Virus record (IMG/VR): IMGVR_UViG_3300018422_000005
Location: 1-39,261 of that record
Direction: 5' to 3' (one strand)
Source: a virus
DNA length: 39,261 bases
Position 1 is the first letter of the stretch, and each line of letters begins with the position of its first letter. Below, piece after piece: positions 7,049 to 15,043 of the stretch. Both the position numbers and the translations under genes were made by a program. The notes beneath the pieces are model-generated. The model ran no database searches and was not told the DNA's origin. It worked only from the letters and a program-made list of their open reading frames with translations.

Positions 7049-9194
7049 CCAGGAACAGAAGCGCATCTCCGCCGACCAGTACTGGCCCACGCTCGACGCC
7101 GACGAGCTGCTGCCGAAGGCCGTGGCCCAGATCGACGCGTACCACGAGTTCACCTGGCAGTCCGGCCTCGTCGACATCTGGCAGCGCACGCTCACCATGT
7201 ACAACTGGGCGCTGGCCAGCTCGCGCATCGAGCGCGTGGGCAAGAAGGGCCAGTACCTGAAGCTCGTGCTGAACGACTTCGCGTCGCTGGTCCGGCGCGC
7301 CCACACGCTCCTCACCGCCGAGCGCCCGGGCATGGAGCCGGCCGCGCAGAACGGCGACTACAAGTCGCGCGGAGCCGTGTCGCTCTGCCGCGGGCTGCTG
7401 GAGTACTACCTGCGGCGCCAGCGCGGCGAGCGCAAGATGAAGCGCGCCGTGTGGCGTGGCTTCCTCGCCGGCGAGATGATCACGTTCTGCTGGTTCAACC
7501 GGAACCTGGGCGAGATCGAGGACATCGACATCGAGACCGGCCAGCCGATCTTCGGCGGCGACGTGGACATGCAGCCGGTCCACCCGATCGACCTGATCCG
7601 CGACATCACGGTCCACACCTTCGAGGAGTGTGACTGGTTCATCGTGCGCACGCGCCAGAACCGGTGGAACGTGCTCGCGCTCTACGCCGGGCAGAGCGGC
7701 CCAGCCGACGGCGCCGACGAGGCCAAGAAGGACCTGCGCACGCGCATCCTGGCCGCCCGGAACGAGGACGCAAAGGGCTGGAAGCAGCGCACCATAGGCT
7801 TGGTCGACGAGCCGGCGCGCGGTCGCGAGACCGATCAGGTCGAGGTCTTCCACCTGATCCACCGGCGCACCCCGGCCGTGCCGCGCGGGCGCTGGGTCAC
7901 GTTCCTCGACGCCGAGACCGCGCTCGAGGACCGCACGCTCGACGAGATCACGGTGCAGGAGGAGGGCGATACCCGCGAGCCGCCCTCGTGGGACTTGGAG
8001 GACTTCGTCCAGCGCACGGCCTCCGAGGAGTGCGAGGGCATCCCGTTCGGATTCAGCCCGGCCTGGGAGCAGCTCGCACCGCAGGACGCCGTCAACATCG
8101 GTGAGAGCACGCTGCTCACGAACCTGGCGAACCACGGTGTTCAGACCGTGGCCGCCCCGGCCGGCGCGATCGTCAAGCCCTCGATGCTGGCCGAGGGCAT
8201 GCGCCTGCTGGAGCTCGAGACCCCGCGCGCGGAAGGCACGGTCACGCCGGTGAACCTGCTCACGATCACGGACGGCATGATCGCGATGCCCGACCGGTGG
8301 GTGCGCCGCATGGGCACCAACTTCGGCGTGAACGACACCGCGCGCGGCAACCCGCCGCAGGGGATCAAGGCGGGCAACGCCCTCGCGTTGCTCACAACCC
8401 AGACCATCGAGTCGCTCCAGGGGCCGGAGCAGGCCAAAGACGAGCTCTGGGAGATGTACGGCACCGCGATGGTGAAGCACTTCCAGTGGAACGTCACCAC
8501 GAAGCGCCTGGCCGCGATCGTGGGCACGGGCAGCGAGCAGCACCTCGTGGCGCTCCAGGGCTCGGACCTGGACGGCATCGAGCGCGTGAACGTCGAGAGC
8601 GTGCCGCACACGGCGCGCTCTGCCGCGCAGAAGCGCGACACGGCCGAGTTCTATGCGGGCATCCCGGGCTCGGGCTTCACCCTCGAGGACGCGCAGGACG
8701 TGCTCGACACGGGGGCGCTGGACCCGCGCGTGCACAAGCGGCGCGACAAGTACCTGCTGATCCAGAAGGAGAACGAGATGATGCTCGAGGGCAAGGTCCC
8801 TCGCGTGATCATCTCCGACCAGCACGTCGACCACATCAACGAGCACCTGACCCTGCTCGACCGGCCCGACGCGCGCGAGGACAAGCTGCTGCAGACCGTC
8901 GTGCTGGCGCACGTGCAGGAGCACCAGAACATGCTGGCGGTGATGCCGCCGATGCTGGCCATGGTGCGCGGGCAGCCCGCGATGCCGCAGGGCCCGGGGA
9001 TGGGCGCGCCGCAGCCGAGCCCGCAGGCGGGGGCGATCGACGACGTGCAGGCCATCGCCGGCCAAGCGACCGGGCCGGGGCCGGGCGGCCCGCCACCGGC
9101 GCCGCGCATGGAGCTGCCTATCGCCAATCCCGTGACCGGCGAGCCGGCGTCCGTCGGCATCGCGCAGCCGCCGCCGACGGCGGAGATGCAGTGA
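7041..9194 (+). CDS. portal protein
   Basis: A 717-residue protein that forms the dodecameric ring through which DNA enters and leaves the capsid. Position directly after the large terminase, size and domain pattern support the call: an N-terminal mixed region with WQSGLVDIWQRTLTMYNWA, a long central wing and stem, then a helical crown-like region (HINEHLTLLDRPDAREDKLL). It ends in a Pro/Gly/Met-rich low-complexity tail from about residue 640. The GTG start at 7041 is supported by the short overlap with the preceding gene. The product is longer than T7-type portals and closer in size to P22-type portals, which often have extended C-terminal barrels. Confidence 0.9.
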   Translation: MADQEQKRISADQYWPTLDADELLPKAVAQIDAYHEFTWQSGLVDIWQRTLTMYNWALASSRIERVGKKGQYLKLVLNDFASLVRRAHTLLTAERPGMEPAAQNGDYKSRGAVSLCRGLLEYYLRRQRGERKMKRAVWRGFLAGEMITFCWFNRNLGEIEDIDIETGQPIFGGDVDMQPVHPIDLIRDITVHTFEECDWFIVRTRQNRWNVLALYAGQSGPADGADEAKKDLRTRILAARNEDAKGWKQRTIGLVDEPARGRETDQVEVFHLIHRRTPAVPRGRWVTFLDAETALEDRTLDEITVQEEGDTREPPSWDLEDFVQRTASEECEGIPFGFSPAWEQLAPQDAVNIGESTLLTNLANHGVQTVAAPAGAIVKPSMLAEGMRLLELETPRAEGTVTPVNLLTITDGMIAMPDRWVRRMGTNFGVNDTARGNPPQGIKAGNALALLTTQTIESLQGPEQAKDELWEMYGTAMVKHFQWNVTTKRLAAIVGTGSEQHLVALQGSDLDGIERVNVESVPHTARSAAQKRDTAEFYAGIPGSGFTLEDAQDVLDTGALDPRVHKRRDKYLLIQKENEMMLEGKVPRVIISDQHVDHINEHLTLLDRPDAREDKLLQTVVLAHVQEHQNMLAVMPPMLAMVRGQPAMPQGPGMGAPQPSPQAGAIDDVQAIAGQATGPGPGGPPPAPRMELPIANPVTGEPASVGIAQPPPTAEMQ

Positions 9195-9247
9195 CGACCT
9201 GGCAGCGCGCGCGCCAGCAGGCACGCGAGCGCGAGGGCAGGGCTTGA
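9191..9247 (+). CDS. possible 18-residue peptide bridging portal and next gene
   Basis: GTG 9191 overlaps the portal stop (GTGA), and its own TGA (9245-9247) overlaps the next ATG (TGATG). It therefore exactly fills the gap between two genes. The peptide is MTTWQRARQQAREREGRA. It may exist mainly to carry ribosomes across the gap by coupled termination and re-initiation rather than to make a functional product. Confidence 0.35.
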   Translation: MTTWQRARQQAREREGRA

Positions 9248-9447
9248 TGCCCTCCCGCCACGTCTTCGTCGCGCCCGACGCCACTCACGGCCGCACGCTC
9301 TGCGGCCTCGACGTGAAACCGCCCGACCCGCTGCTGTCCAAGCGGAGCTGGCAGGGCTGCCCCGCGTGCAAGCGGCTCGCGAAGCGGCTCGAGCGCGTGA
9401 ACGCGCCGCGCCGCAAACACCACACCGACCGCATCGCAGAGGAATGA
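9247..9447 (+). CDS. small basic zinc-like protein
   Basis: A 66-residue product from ATG 9247. It carries TLCGLD, then QGCPACKRLAKR, and a basic His-rich C terminus (RRKHHTDR). The three cysteines and nearby histidines could bind a zinc ion. It lies between the portal and scaffold genes, where minor head proteins are often found, but no family is recognised. Confidence 0.6.
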   Translation: MPSRHVFVAPDATHGRTLCGLDVKPPDPLLSKRSWQGCPACKRLAKRLERVNAPRRKHHTDRIAEE

Positions 9448-9451
9448 TCCG

Positions 9452-10792
9452 ATGAGCGCACCCGCCGACACCGGCTCCAGCTCCCTCGCCAGCACGCCCG
9501 CGCCGAGCGCCTCGACCCAGGCGTTGGCCGGCGCGAGCACGCCTTCGAGCACGACTACCAAGTCCGCCACCGATCGCGGCGCGAGCGACGGCGCCGAGCG
9601 CCGTCCGCGCATCGACCCGCACACCACGTGGGAGCAGCTCCGCACCGGCAAGGGCGACGCCAAGCCCGAAGAGCCGAAGGTCACGCCCGACACGCTGAAG
9701 GCGTACCTCGACGAGCGCAAGCGCGAGCGCGCCGAGGTGAGCGAGGACCCGGAGGCCGGCGACGCGAAGGCGCAGACCGCGCGCGCCGTCGACGACGTGC
9801 AGAAGGTCGCGGCCGAGGCCACAGCCAATAAGCAGCCCGACCCGGAGCCCGAGCAGGCCAAGCCGCCCCGCACGTTCAAGGTGAAGGTGCGCGGCGAGGA
9901 GACGGACGTCCCGCTCGAGAAGTTCGCGGCGCTCGTGAAGCTCTCGCCCAAGGCGGTCGAGTACATCGCGGAGACCGAGGGCGAGCAGGCCGCACAGCAG
10001 CTCTACCAGCGCCTGCACCGCGGCGACGAGGACGCGCGCCAGCACGGCACGCTGCGCAAGCAGATGGACCGGCTGTTCGCCGGCCTGAAGGACAAGCCGC
10101 TCGACGTGCTCGAGTACCTGGCCAGCCGCGAGGACGTGGGCCTCGACCTCCTGAAGCTCGGCTACGACATCGTCGAGCGGGACATCGACAGCAAGGCCAT
10201 GACGCCCGAGGCCAAGCGCCTGGCCGTGGTCGAGAAGCAGCTGAAGGCGTACGAGATGCGCGACGCCCGCGATGCGTCCGAGCGCGAGCGCGTGCTGCGC
10301 GAGACGCACGCCACGGCCGAGCGCAACCGGGTCCAGACGTTCGTGACCCAGCTCGGCGAGGAGATGGACGCGGCGCTGGCGGAGGCGGGGCTCCCGAGCG
10401 ACGAGTACCACCGCGGTCTGGTCGAGTCGATGATGAAGGCCGACATGGCCCGGCAGGGCGACGCGTACCGTGCTCCGGCGATCGGCGACCGCGCCGAGAT
10501 GCGGCGGCGTGCTGCTGCGCACATCCCCGCGGTGCGCGCTCAGCTTAAGGCGGCGCTGAAGGCACTCTACGGGAGCGCGGACCCGGCGACGGTGAAGGAG
10601 TTCATCGCCGAGCTGCCTGAGCTGCACACGGCGGCGGCGAAGGAGCGCGTCGCCGCGTTCAAGAAGAACAGCTCGGCGCAGACTCAAGGTCGCGCTGGCG
10701 CTGCCGATAACGAGCGCGGGGCACCGCCCACGCAGATGGGCAAGCCCAAGACGTACGAGGAGTGGCGGGAAAATCTCCGGCGCAGAGCCTAG
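9452..10792 (+). CDS. capsid scaffolding protein
   Basis: A 446-residue, highly charged and mostly helical protein placed between portal and major capsid protein, the classical scaffold position. The N-terminal 90 residues are Ser/Thr/Ala/Glu-rich and probably disordered. A middle segment (TFKVKVRGEETDVPLEKFAA) has a small folded look. Long coiled-coil-like stretches follow, with DARDASERERVLRETHATAE at about residues 270-290. The C-terminal tail is basic with GKPKTYEEWRENLRRRA, a short helix like those scaffolds use to bind the inner capsid surface. Scaffolds guide procapsid assembly and are then removed. The ATG at 9452 is three bases after the preceding stop. Confidence 0.85.
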   Translation: MSAPADTGSSSLASTPAPSASTQALAGASTPSSTTTKSATDRGASDGAERRPRIDPHTTWEQLRTGKGDAKPEEPKVTPDTLKAYLDERKRERAEVSEDPEAGDAKAQTARAVDDVQKVAAEATANKQPDPEPEQAKPPRTFKVKVRGEETDVPLEKFAALVKLSPKAVEYIAETEGEQAAQQLYQRLHRGDEDARQHGTLRKQMDRLFAGLKDKPLDVLEYLASREDVGLDLLKLGYDIVERDIDSKAMTPEAKRLAVVEKQLKAYEMRDARDASERERVLRETHATAERNRVQTFVTQLGEEMDAALAEAGLPSDEYHRGLVESMMKADMARQGDAYRAPAIGDRAEMRRRAAAHIPAVRAQLKAALKALYGSADPATVKEFIAELPELHTAAAKERVAAFKKNSSAQTQGRAGAADNERGAPPTQMGKPKTYEEWRENLRRRA

Positions 10793-10795
10793 AAT
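10790..10795 (+). promoter_or_regulatory. possible -10 element before the capsid gene
   Basis: TAGAAT (5 of 6 bases of TATAAT) overlaps the scaffold stop codon in a GC-rich background. About 17 bases upstream the sequence GGGAAA is only a poor -35 match. If active it would give the major capsid gene its own transcript with a leader of about 165 bases. This is a weak call. Confidence 0.25.
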
Positions 10796-10818
10796 CCCGC
10801 GACACACATACAGGTCGG

Positions 10819-10830
10819 CGAGGGCCCTCG
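10819..10830 (+). repeat. 12-bp perfect palindrome in the capsid leader
   Basis: CGAGGGCCCTCG is fully self-complementary. Nine of its bases (GGGCCCTCG) recur just after the capsid gene, in the left arm of the hairpin at 12284-12309 (see that entry). The two sites bracket the capsid gene. It could be a protein-binding site or part of the folded 5' leader. Confidence 0.45.
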
Positions 10831-10909
10831 AGAGAGTTTCCCGAGCCGTGGGATACGAGCAACCAATCCAGCGCAGTCCTCGCGAGAGTTCGCTGCCAGG
10901 AGGAACACG

Positions 10910-10936
10910 ATGATGAAGCGCCACACCCCGACATAG
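10910..10936 (+). CDS. possible 8-codon leader peptide upstream of the capsid gene
   Basis: A perfect AGGAGG at 10898-10903, six bases before ATG 10910, heads a short frame reading MMKRHTPT and ending in TAG 10934-10936. This ideal ribosome site cannot serve the capsid gene, whose ATG is at 10967 with its own GGAG at 10956-10959. The peptide may be a translational enhancer or leader for the most highly expressed gene, or the AGGAGG may be a ribosome standby site. Confidence 0.4.
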   Translation: MMKRHTPT

Positions 10937-10966
10937 TCGGACAGCACGGCGCTGTGGAGTTGTGCG

Positions 10967-12268
10967 ATGGCGTCCAACGACGCGGTCAGCAATCTCAACG
11001 GCAACTACAAGACGGTCCACGGCGAGCTCGTGGACCTGAGCCCCAAGGCAGACTTCCTCCACTCGACGATCGCGTACCGCAAGGACAAGAAGGTCGGCGC
11101 CAAGTTCGAGGAGCCGATCGTCCTCGGCGACGAGAACGCGATCACCTACGCCGGCTCGGACACGACCGAGGTCACCTTCGAGGTGCCCACGGGCATGTTC
11201 ATGGCCCCGGCGCAGATCACCCCGAACACGTACTACAACCGTGTTCGCATCACGTATCCCGCGGCCACCCGCGCCGAGTCCGAGGGTCCCGCCGCGTACA
11301 TGGACGCCGTCTCGCTCGTTCTGATGAACGGGCAGAAGGCGCTCCAGAAGCGCCACTCGATCTCGATGATCTACGGCCGCTGCGAGACCGGCATCGGCCA
11401 GGTCGCGATCGGGGCCGCGGTCACCGTCGACTCCACCACGATGGACTTCGAGTTCTCGGAGCAGCAGTGGGCTCCGGGCATCTGGCGGCGGCTCAAGAAC
11501 GCGCGCATCCAGACGACGAACGCCTCGGGCACGATCGACTCGGGCGGCGGCTCCGACGCGATCACGATCGCCCGCATCACGCACTCGACCCGCACGGTCC
11601 GCGTGACGTTCGCGAACGGCACGCTGAAGACCAACGTCGCCAACCGCAACGCCACCGAGGTCCTGAACTGCTTCTTCTACGGCTCCGTGGCGAACGACAT
11701 GCTCGGCATGGTCGAGATCTTCGGCAACGTCGACGGCACGGTCTTCGCGATCGACGCGCAGGCCAACAGCGAGTGGCAGGGCAACGTGTTCAACGTGGGG
11801 AACAAGCGCCTCACGGGAAACCACGTCCAGGGCTACGCAAGCGTGCTCCAGGACCGCGGGCTCGAGGACGAGGACCTGATCCTCTTCTGCAGCAACCGCA
11901 CCTGGGCTGACCTGCACGGCCAGCTCCAGTCCGCTCGCGTGTGGGACTCGTCCTACCAGAGCAACATGGCGAAGCAGGGCTTCAACGCCATCCGGTACTT
12001 CTCGTCGAGCGGCTGGATCCAGGTGGTCGGCAGCTCGTACATGAAGGGCGGCGACGCGCTGATGTTCCCGAAGTCGTGCATGTCGCGCATCGGCTCGAAG
12101 GACCGCTCCTTCAACATCCCGGGCGCAGAGACGGATCCGTGGCACGACGTGCCGGACAAGTCGAGCGCCGAGCTGACGCTGATGACCGACATGGGCCTGT
12201 TCTGCAACGCCCCGTCGGTCTGCGCGTACATCTCCGGGATCACTAACGAGCGCACCGTCACCGGCTGA
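10967..12268 (+). CDS. major capsid protein
   Basis: A 433-residue protein forming the icosahedral shell. The call rests on position (directly after the scaffold), length, and a composition typical of capsid folds: beta-rich, few charged runs, LVDLSPKADFLHSTIAYRKD near the N terminus and a helix-strand pattern in the centre (SYMKGGDALMFPKSCMSRIG). I see no obvious propeptide. An immunoglobulin-like or beta insertion may lie around residues 180-230 (TTNASGTIDSGGGSDAITIA, then RTVRVTFANGTL). The ATG at 10967 is preceded by GGAG at 10956-10959. An untranslated leader of about 170 bases with a palindrome and a leader peptide precedes it, and a GC-rich hairpin follows. Confidence 0.88.
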   Translation: MASNDAVSNLNGNYKTVHGELVDLSPKADFLHSTIAYRKDKKVGAKFEEPIVLGDENAITYAGSDTTEVTFEVPTGMFMAPAQITPNTYYNRVRITYPAATRAESEGPAAYMDAVSLVLMNGQKALQKRHSISMIYGRCETGIGQVAIGAAVTVDSTTMDFEFSEQQWAPGIWRRLKNARIQTTNASGTIDSGGGSDAITIARITHSTRTVRVTFANGTLKTNVANRNATEVLNCFFYGSVANDMLGMVEIFGNVDGTVFAIDAQANSEWQGNVFNVGNKRLTGNHVQGYASVLQDRGLEDEDLILFCSNRTWADLHGQLQSARVWDSSYQSNMAKQGFNAIRYFSSSGWIQVVGSSYMKGGDALMFPKSCMSRIGSKDRSFNIPGAETDPWHDVPDKSSAELTLMTDMGLFCNAPSVCAYISGITNERTVTG

Positions 12269-12283
12269 CGCACGCGGGTGTAC

Positions 12284-12309
12284 GGGGGCCCTCGTTCGCG
12301 GGGGCCCCC
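12284..12309 (+). terminator. GC-rich hairpin after the capsid gene
   Basis: GGGGGCCC at 12284-12291 pairs perfectly with GGGCCCCC at 12302-12309 around a 10-base loop. It starts 15 bases after the capsid stop. No U-tract follows, so it is not a canonical intrinsic terminator. It may attenuate transcription or act as a 3' stability element that keeps capsid mRNA more abundant than the downstream message. AGGAGG for the next gene begins only 5 bases later. Confidence 0.55.
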
Positions 12310-12325
12310 CACCCAGGAGGGCACC

Positions 12326-12868
12326 ATGTCTGCGTTCAGCACGCTCATCATCGAGTCGCGCCACTCGGGCGACGACGTCGCAAACTTCACGCAGCCGCAC
12401 AGCGGGGACATCTCGGCCTCCATCGAGAGCGTCGCCCGGTACGTCCACGGGTACGCCGTCGGTGCGTGGCGCGGCGACCTCCTGTGGCGCATGGGAGCCG
12501 TCAAGGCGCGCGCGATCCTCGCGCTCTCGGGCCAGCCGTCCGACTCCGAGACGTTCGTGCTCTGCGGCACGACGTTCACGGCGAAGACGAGCGGCGCAAC
12601 CGGGAACGAGTTCAACCTCGGCGCCACCGTGCCCGAGACCCTCGCCAACATCGCTGCCGCGGTGAACGCGAGCGCCACCACCAAGGTCACGGGCAGCGTG
12701 ACCTCTTCAGTCATCAGCGCGACGCAGGTTGCGTTCGACGCGATCGACGCGGGGGCAGCCGGTAACGGCTACGTGCTCACCGAGTCCATGTCCAACACGA
12801 CCCGCACGGACTTCACGGGCGGGAGCGACGGCACCGAGACGGTGCTGAGCGCCGGAGGAGCTTCGTAA
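12326..12868 (+). CDS. capsid-associated or decoration-type protein
   Basis: A 180-residue product from ATG 12326, with a perfect AGGAGG at 12315-12320. GTG 12278 is in frame but would place the start upstream of the hairpin. Residues 1-70 form an alpha/beta region. Residues about 75-150 contain ETFVLCGTTFTAKT, ETLANIAAAVNASAT and VAFDAIDAGAAGNGY, a beta-domain pattern I recognise from virion proteins of many phages (extracellular-facing modules, also near tail sheaths). The C terminus is Gly/Ser-rich. Position between capsid and another structural gene suggests a capsid decoration or head-fibre role. Confidence 0.55.
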   Translation: MSAFSTLIIESRHSGDDVANFTQPHSGDISASIESVARYVHGYAVGAWRGDLLWRMGAVKARAILALSGQPSDSETFVLCGTTFTAKTSGATGNEFNLGATVPETLANIAAAVNASATTKVTGSVTSSVISATQVAFDAIDAGAAGNGYVLTESMSNTTRTDFTGGSDGTETVLSAGGAS

Positions 12869-13599
12869 TGGGTTTCGATCAGGTTGTTCAGCGCATCACG
12901 GCCATCGTGAATCCGATCGGTGCGGGCGCCACGCCGGACGGCAGCGACCGCGTGCGGCGCGGAGACAAGTACGGAAACGCGTTCTGCCTCCCGGCCGGCC
13001 TCACGCCCGCGCAGGGCGGCGCGCTCTCGGGCAACTACTTCCGCGGCGCGAACGCGACTCCGGGTACGGAGATCACGACCCACGCGAACCAGACGGCATA
13101 CGACCAGAACCTGCCCATCGCGGTCTTCCGCAACACGTCGAGCTCGCGGATCATGGTGCCCGACTTCCTCGCCGTGAAGGCCGAGACGGTGCTCGGCTCC
13201 GCGACGCGGCTGCTCTACACGGTGTCGGGCTCGCTGACGGACGACGTCTCGGTCTCGGGCACCGTGCTGACCGCCAAGAACGCACGGCTCGGCGACACCA
13301 ACACGGCGCAGGGCGCGCTGCACTTCGGCGTGCCTGAGCTCACCGACGTCACGAAGGTCATCCTGGCGAACGGGATGTTCAGCGACGTGGTGCCGGTGAT
13401 CGACTCCAACTTCGTCCTGCGCTTCGGCTCGCCGTTCGAGGGGAGCTACATCTCGGGCGCCGCGACGGCGGCGCACGCGGTGCGCGACGCCGGCGCGGTC
13501 GCACTCATGCCCGGCGCCACCCTCGGCATCTACCTGTACGGCGACTCCGGCTCGGCGTCGCCGACCTATGAGGTGTTCGGCGGCTGGTACGAGTTTTGA
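12868..13599 (+). CDS. virion structural protein near the capsid gene
   Basis: A 243-residue, strongly beta-rich protein. ATG 12868 shares a base with the preceding TAA (TAATG), and GGAGGAG lies upstream. Features include RGDKYGNAFCLPAGLTPAQ, ANATPGTEITTHANQTAY and a C-terminal ATLGIYLYGDSGSASP. Proteins with this look follow capsid genes in many podovirus-like genomes and are called virion structural proteins, likely surface decoration. No enzymatic motif is visible. Confidence 0.6.
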   Translation: MGFDQVVQRITAIVNPIGAGATPDGSDRVRRGDKYGNAFCLPAGLTPAQGGALSGNYFRGANATPGTEITTHANQTAYDQNLPIAVFRNTSSSRIMVPDFLAVKAETVLGSATRLLYTVSGSLTDDVSVSGTVLTAKNARLGDTNTAQGALHFGVPELTDVTKVILANGMFSDVVPVIDSNFVLRFGSPFEGSYISGAATAAHAVRDAGAVALMPGATLGIYLYGDSGSASPTYEVFGGWYEF

Positions 13600-13636
13600 T
13601 CTAACTCGCAGTCACCCCCAGTGTCGCGAGACGTGC

Positions 13637-13672
13637 GCCGGCCCCGGGTTGAGTCTCCTTCCCGGGGTCGGC
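13637..13672 (+). terminator. strong 12-bp hairpin ending the head-gene block
   Basis: GCCGGCCCCGGG (13637-13648) pairs with CCCGGGGTCGGC (13661-13672); there is one G-U pair and a 12-base loop. It lies in the 91-base gap between the last head gene and the lysis-like pair. There is no U-tract. It resembles factor-assisted terminators or processing hairpins of GC-rich phages and probably lowers expression of the lysis genes relative to the capsid genes. Confidence 0.6.
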
Positions 13673-13690
13673 CACGGCCGCGGAGGCTCC

Positions 13691-13786
13691 ATGGAACGAC
13701 TCGTCTGCTTCCTCGCCGCGCTGTTCGTGCTGGGCTGCGCGGCGCTGCTCTGCCTGCACTGCTACCTGCGCGCGAACGGGACATGA
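13691..13786 (+). CDS. 31-residue membrane peptide, holin-like candidate
   Basis: ATG 13691 is preceded by CGGAGG (13681-13686). The peptide has a single hydrophobic span (RLVCFLAALFVLGCAALLCL) and a short polar tail. It overlaps the M15-type peptidase start by four bases (ATGA at 13783). Tiny membrane proteins coupled to an endolysin gene are often holins or pinholins that control when the endolysin escapes. At 31 residues it is at the small end of that range, and a regulatory antiholin or an unrelated membrane peptide remains possible. Confidence 0.5.
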   Translation: MERLVCFLAALFVLGCAALLCLHCYLRANGT

Positions 13787-14124
13787 CCCTCAAGCCCGGC
13801 GTCCGCATCCGCGGCGTGCAGCCCGAGCTCCTGCTCGGGCTCATGGTGCTCGAGGGCGCGTTCGCCGAGCTCGGCGCGAAGATGCACGTCACGTCGCCGA
13901 TCCCGATGGTCGTGACGTCGCTGCTCGACGGCGAGCACATGCCGAAGAGCCTGCACTACGAGGGTCTCGCCGCGGACATCCGGAGCCGCGACCTCACGCC
14001 CGACCAGCGCACGCGGCTGCTGCGCGACGCGCGCGCGCGCCTCGGCGAGTGCTTCGAGCTGATCCTCGAGGCGGACCACTTCCACCTGGAGCTCTCGCCC
14101 ATCGGGCTGAGGGCGAGGGCGTGA
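13783..14124 (+). CDS. M15-type peptidase, probable endolysin
   Basis: A 113-residue protein with the metal-peptidase signature of the M15 (D-Ala-D-Ala carboxypeptidase / L-Ala-D-Glu endopeptidase) superfamily. It has SLHYEGLAADIR with predicted zinc ligands His58 and Asp65, then EADHFHLEL with Asp98 as candidate catalytic acid and His99/His101 as third-ligand candidates. The fold would cut peptide stems of the cell wall. No signal peptide is present, so release would need a holin; the overlapping upstream membrane peptide fits that role. It is shorter than typical T5-like endolysins (about 137 residues). The alternative is a virion-associated wall peptidase, given its place among structural genes. 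Confidence 0.75.
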   Translation: MTLKPGVRIRGVQPELLLGLMVLEGAFAELGAKMHVTSPIPMVVTSLLDGEHMPKSLHYEGLAADIRSRDLTPDQRTRLLRDARARLGECFELILEADHFHLELSPIGLRARA

Positions 14125-14125
14125 C

Positions 14126-14326
14126 GTGCCCCTGAATGACACCCAGGCCATCGCCGAGGCGCTCGTGCGCGTGCGCGGCCGCAAAGGCGGGCCGTCGCGC
14201 GCGGTGCTCGCCGCGGCCGAGATCACGGGTGACGTCGTGACCGTGGTGTTCCTGGCGGCGGGTGCGAACGGATCCGAGAGCGGCCAGCTCACCTACACGC
14301 GCGCCGAGCTGGAGCTGCCCGCGTGA
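14126..14326 (+). CDS. small hypothetical protein
   Basis: A 66-residue product from GTG 14126, one base after the peptidase stop, ending in a GTGA overlap with the next gene. It has a basic Arg/Gly segment (RVRGRKGGPSRAVLAAAE) followed by a beta-strand-like stretch (DVVTVVFLAAGANG). No family is recognised; it is probably a minor component of the same transcript. Confidence 0.55.
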   Translation: MPLNDTQAIAEALVRVRGRKGGPSRAVLAAAEITGDVVTVVFLAAGANGSESGQLTYTRAELELPA

Positions 14327-15036
14327 CGGCTGAGCGGCACTACTGCCACCAGACGGCCGAGAGCGTGACGGTGCACGCCGACGAGATCGCTGACGCGGTC
14401 GACGGCCTGGTCGAGATCGACGCGAGCCAAGTCACGAGCGGGACGTTCCCCGACGCGCGCGTCGCCGCCTCGAACGTGACGCAGCATCGCGCCGCCGCCG
14501 CGACCGGCTGGGTGTGGATATCGCGACAGTCGGCGGTGGGATTGTCCGCCGTCGAATTCACCGGTCTAAGCACGTACGCCCGCTATCGCATCGACATGCA
14601 CGGCGTACTGCCCTCAAACGATGGCGTGTCATTGTTCATGCGCGTCTCGACGAACAACGGCTCGAGCTATGACAGCGGCGCGGCGACGTACAACTACGTG
14701 TTGTCCAGCGTGAAGGGCGCCGGCACGGCCCAGGACATCGGCGGTGCGGCCACCGCGTTCATCTTGGTCGGCAACAGCTCGGGCTGGTTCATGGACAACG
14801 GCGGCGCGATTTCGGCCTGGAATGGCCACGTCGAGCTGTACAACGCCAGTCAAGCAGCCCACTTCCATGCGCAGTGGAAGCTCAGCGGCGGCGAAAATTC
14901 AGCGTCGGACTGGACGCAGCACAACGGCTCGGGTCGCTACAACGCAGCCGTGAACGTGAACGCCGCTCGGATCGCCGTCGGCAGCGGCACGTTCACGACG
15001 GGCATCTTCGACCTCTACGGGCTGAAGGCGAGCTGA
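14323..15036 (+). CDS. fibre-like receptor-binding or head-fibre protein
   Basis: A 237-residue product from GTG 14323 (GTGA overlap). Residues about 30-55 (IDASQVTSGTFPDARVAASN) match the repeat style of phage fibres (ITSGTI.DARV). The rest is a beta-rich, Gly/Ser/Asn-rich domain ending in ARIAVGSGTFTTGIFDLYGL, like the C-terminal trimerising knobs of fibres. The codons between about 14510 and 14900 are visibly less GC-rich than the neighbours (for example ATATCGCG, TCATTGTTCATG), suggesting a recently acquired binding domain. It probably forms a surface appendage; attachment to head or tail cannot be told. Confidence 0.65.
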   Translation: MTAERHYCHQTAESVTVHADEIADAVDGLVEIDASQVTSGTFPDARVAASNVTQHRAAAATGWVWISRQSAVGLSAVEFTGLSTYARYRIDMHGVLPSNDGVSLFMRVSTNNGSSYDSGAATYNYVLSSVKGAGTAQDIGGAATAFILVGNSSGWFMDNGGAISAWNGHVELYNASQAAHFHAQWKLSGGENSASDWTQHNGSGRYNAAVNVNAARIAVGSGTFTTGIFDLYGLKAS

Positions 15037-15043
15037 GGAAGCG

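Noticed and set aside
8651-12448. A 1265-codon open frame on the minus strand, opposite the portal, scaffold and capsid genes
   Set aside because: It runs antiparallel to clear structural genes and has the biased Arg/Val/Leu/His composition of a GC-rich shadow frame. It has no domain and no ribosome site at its start.
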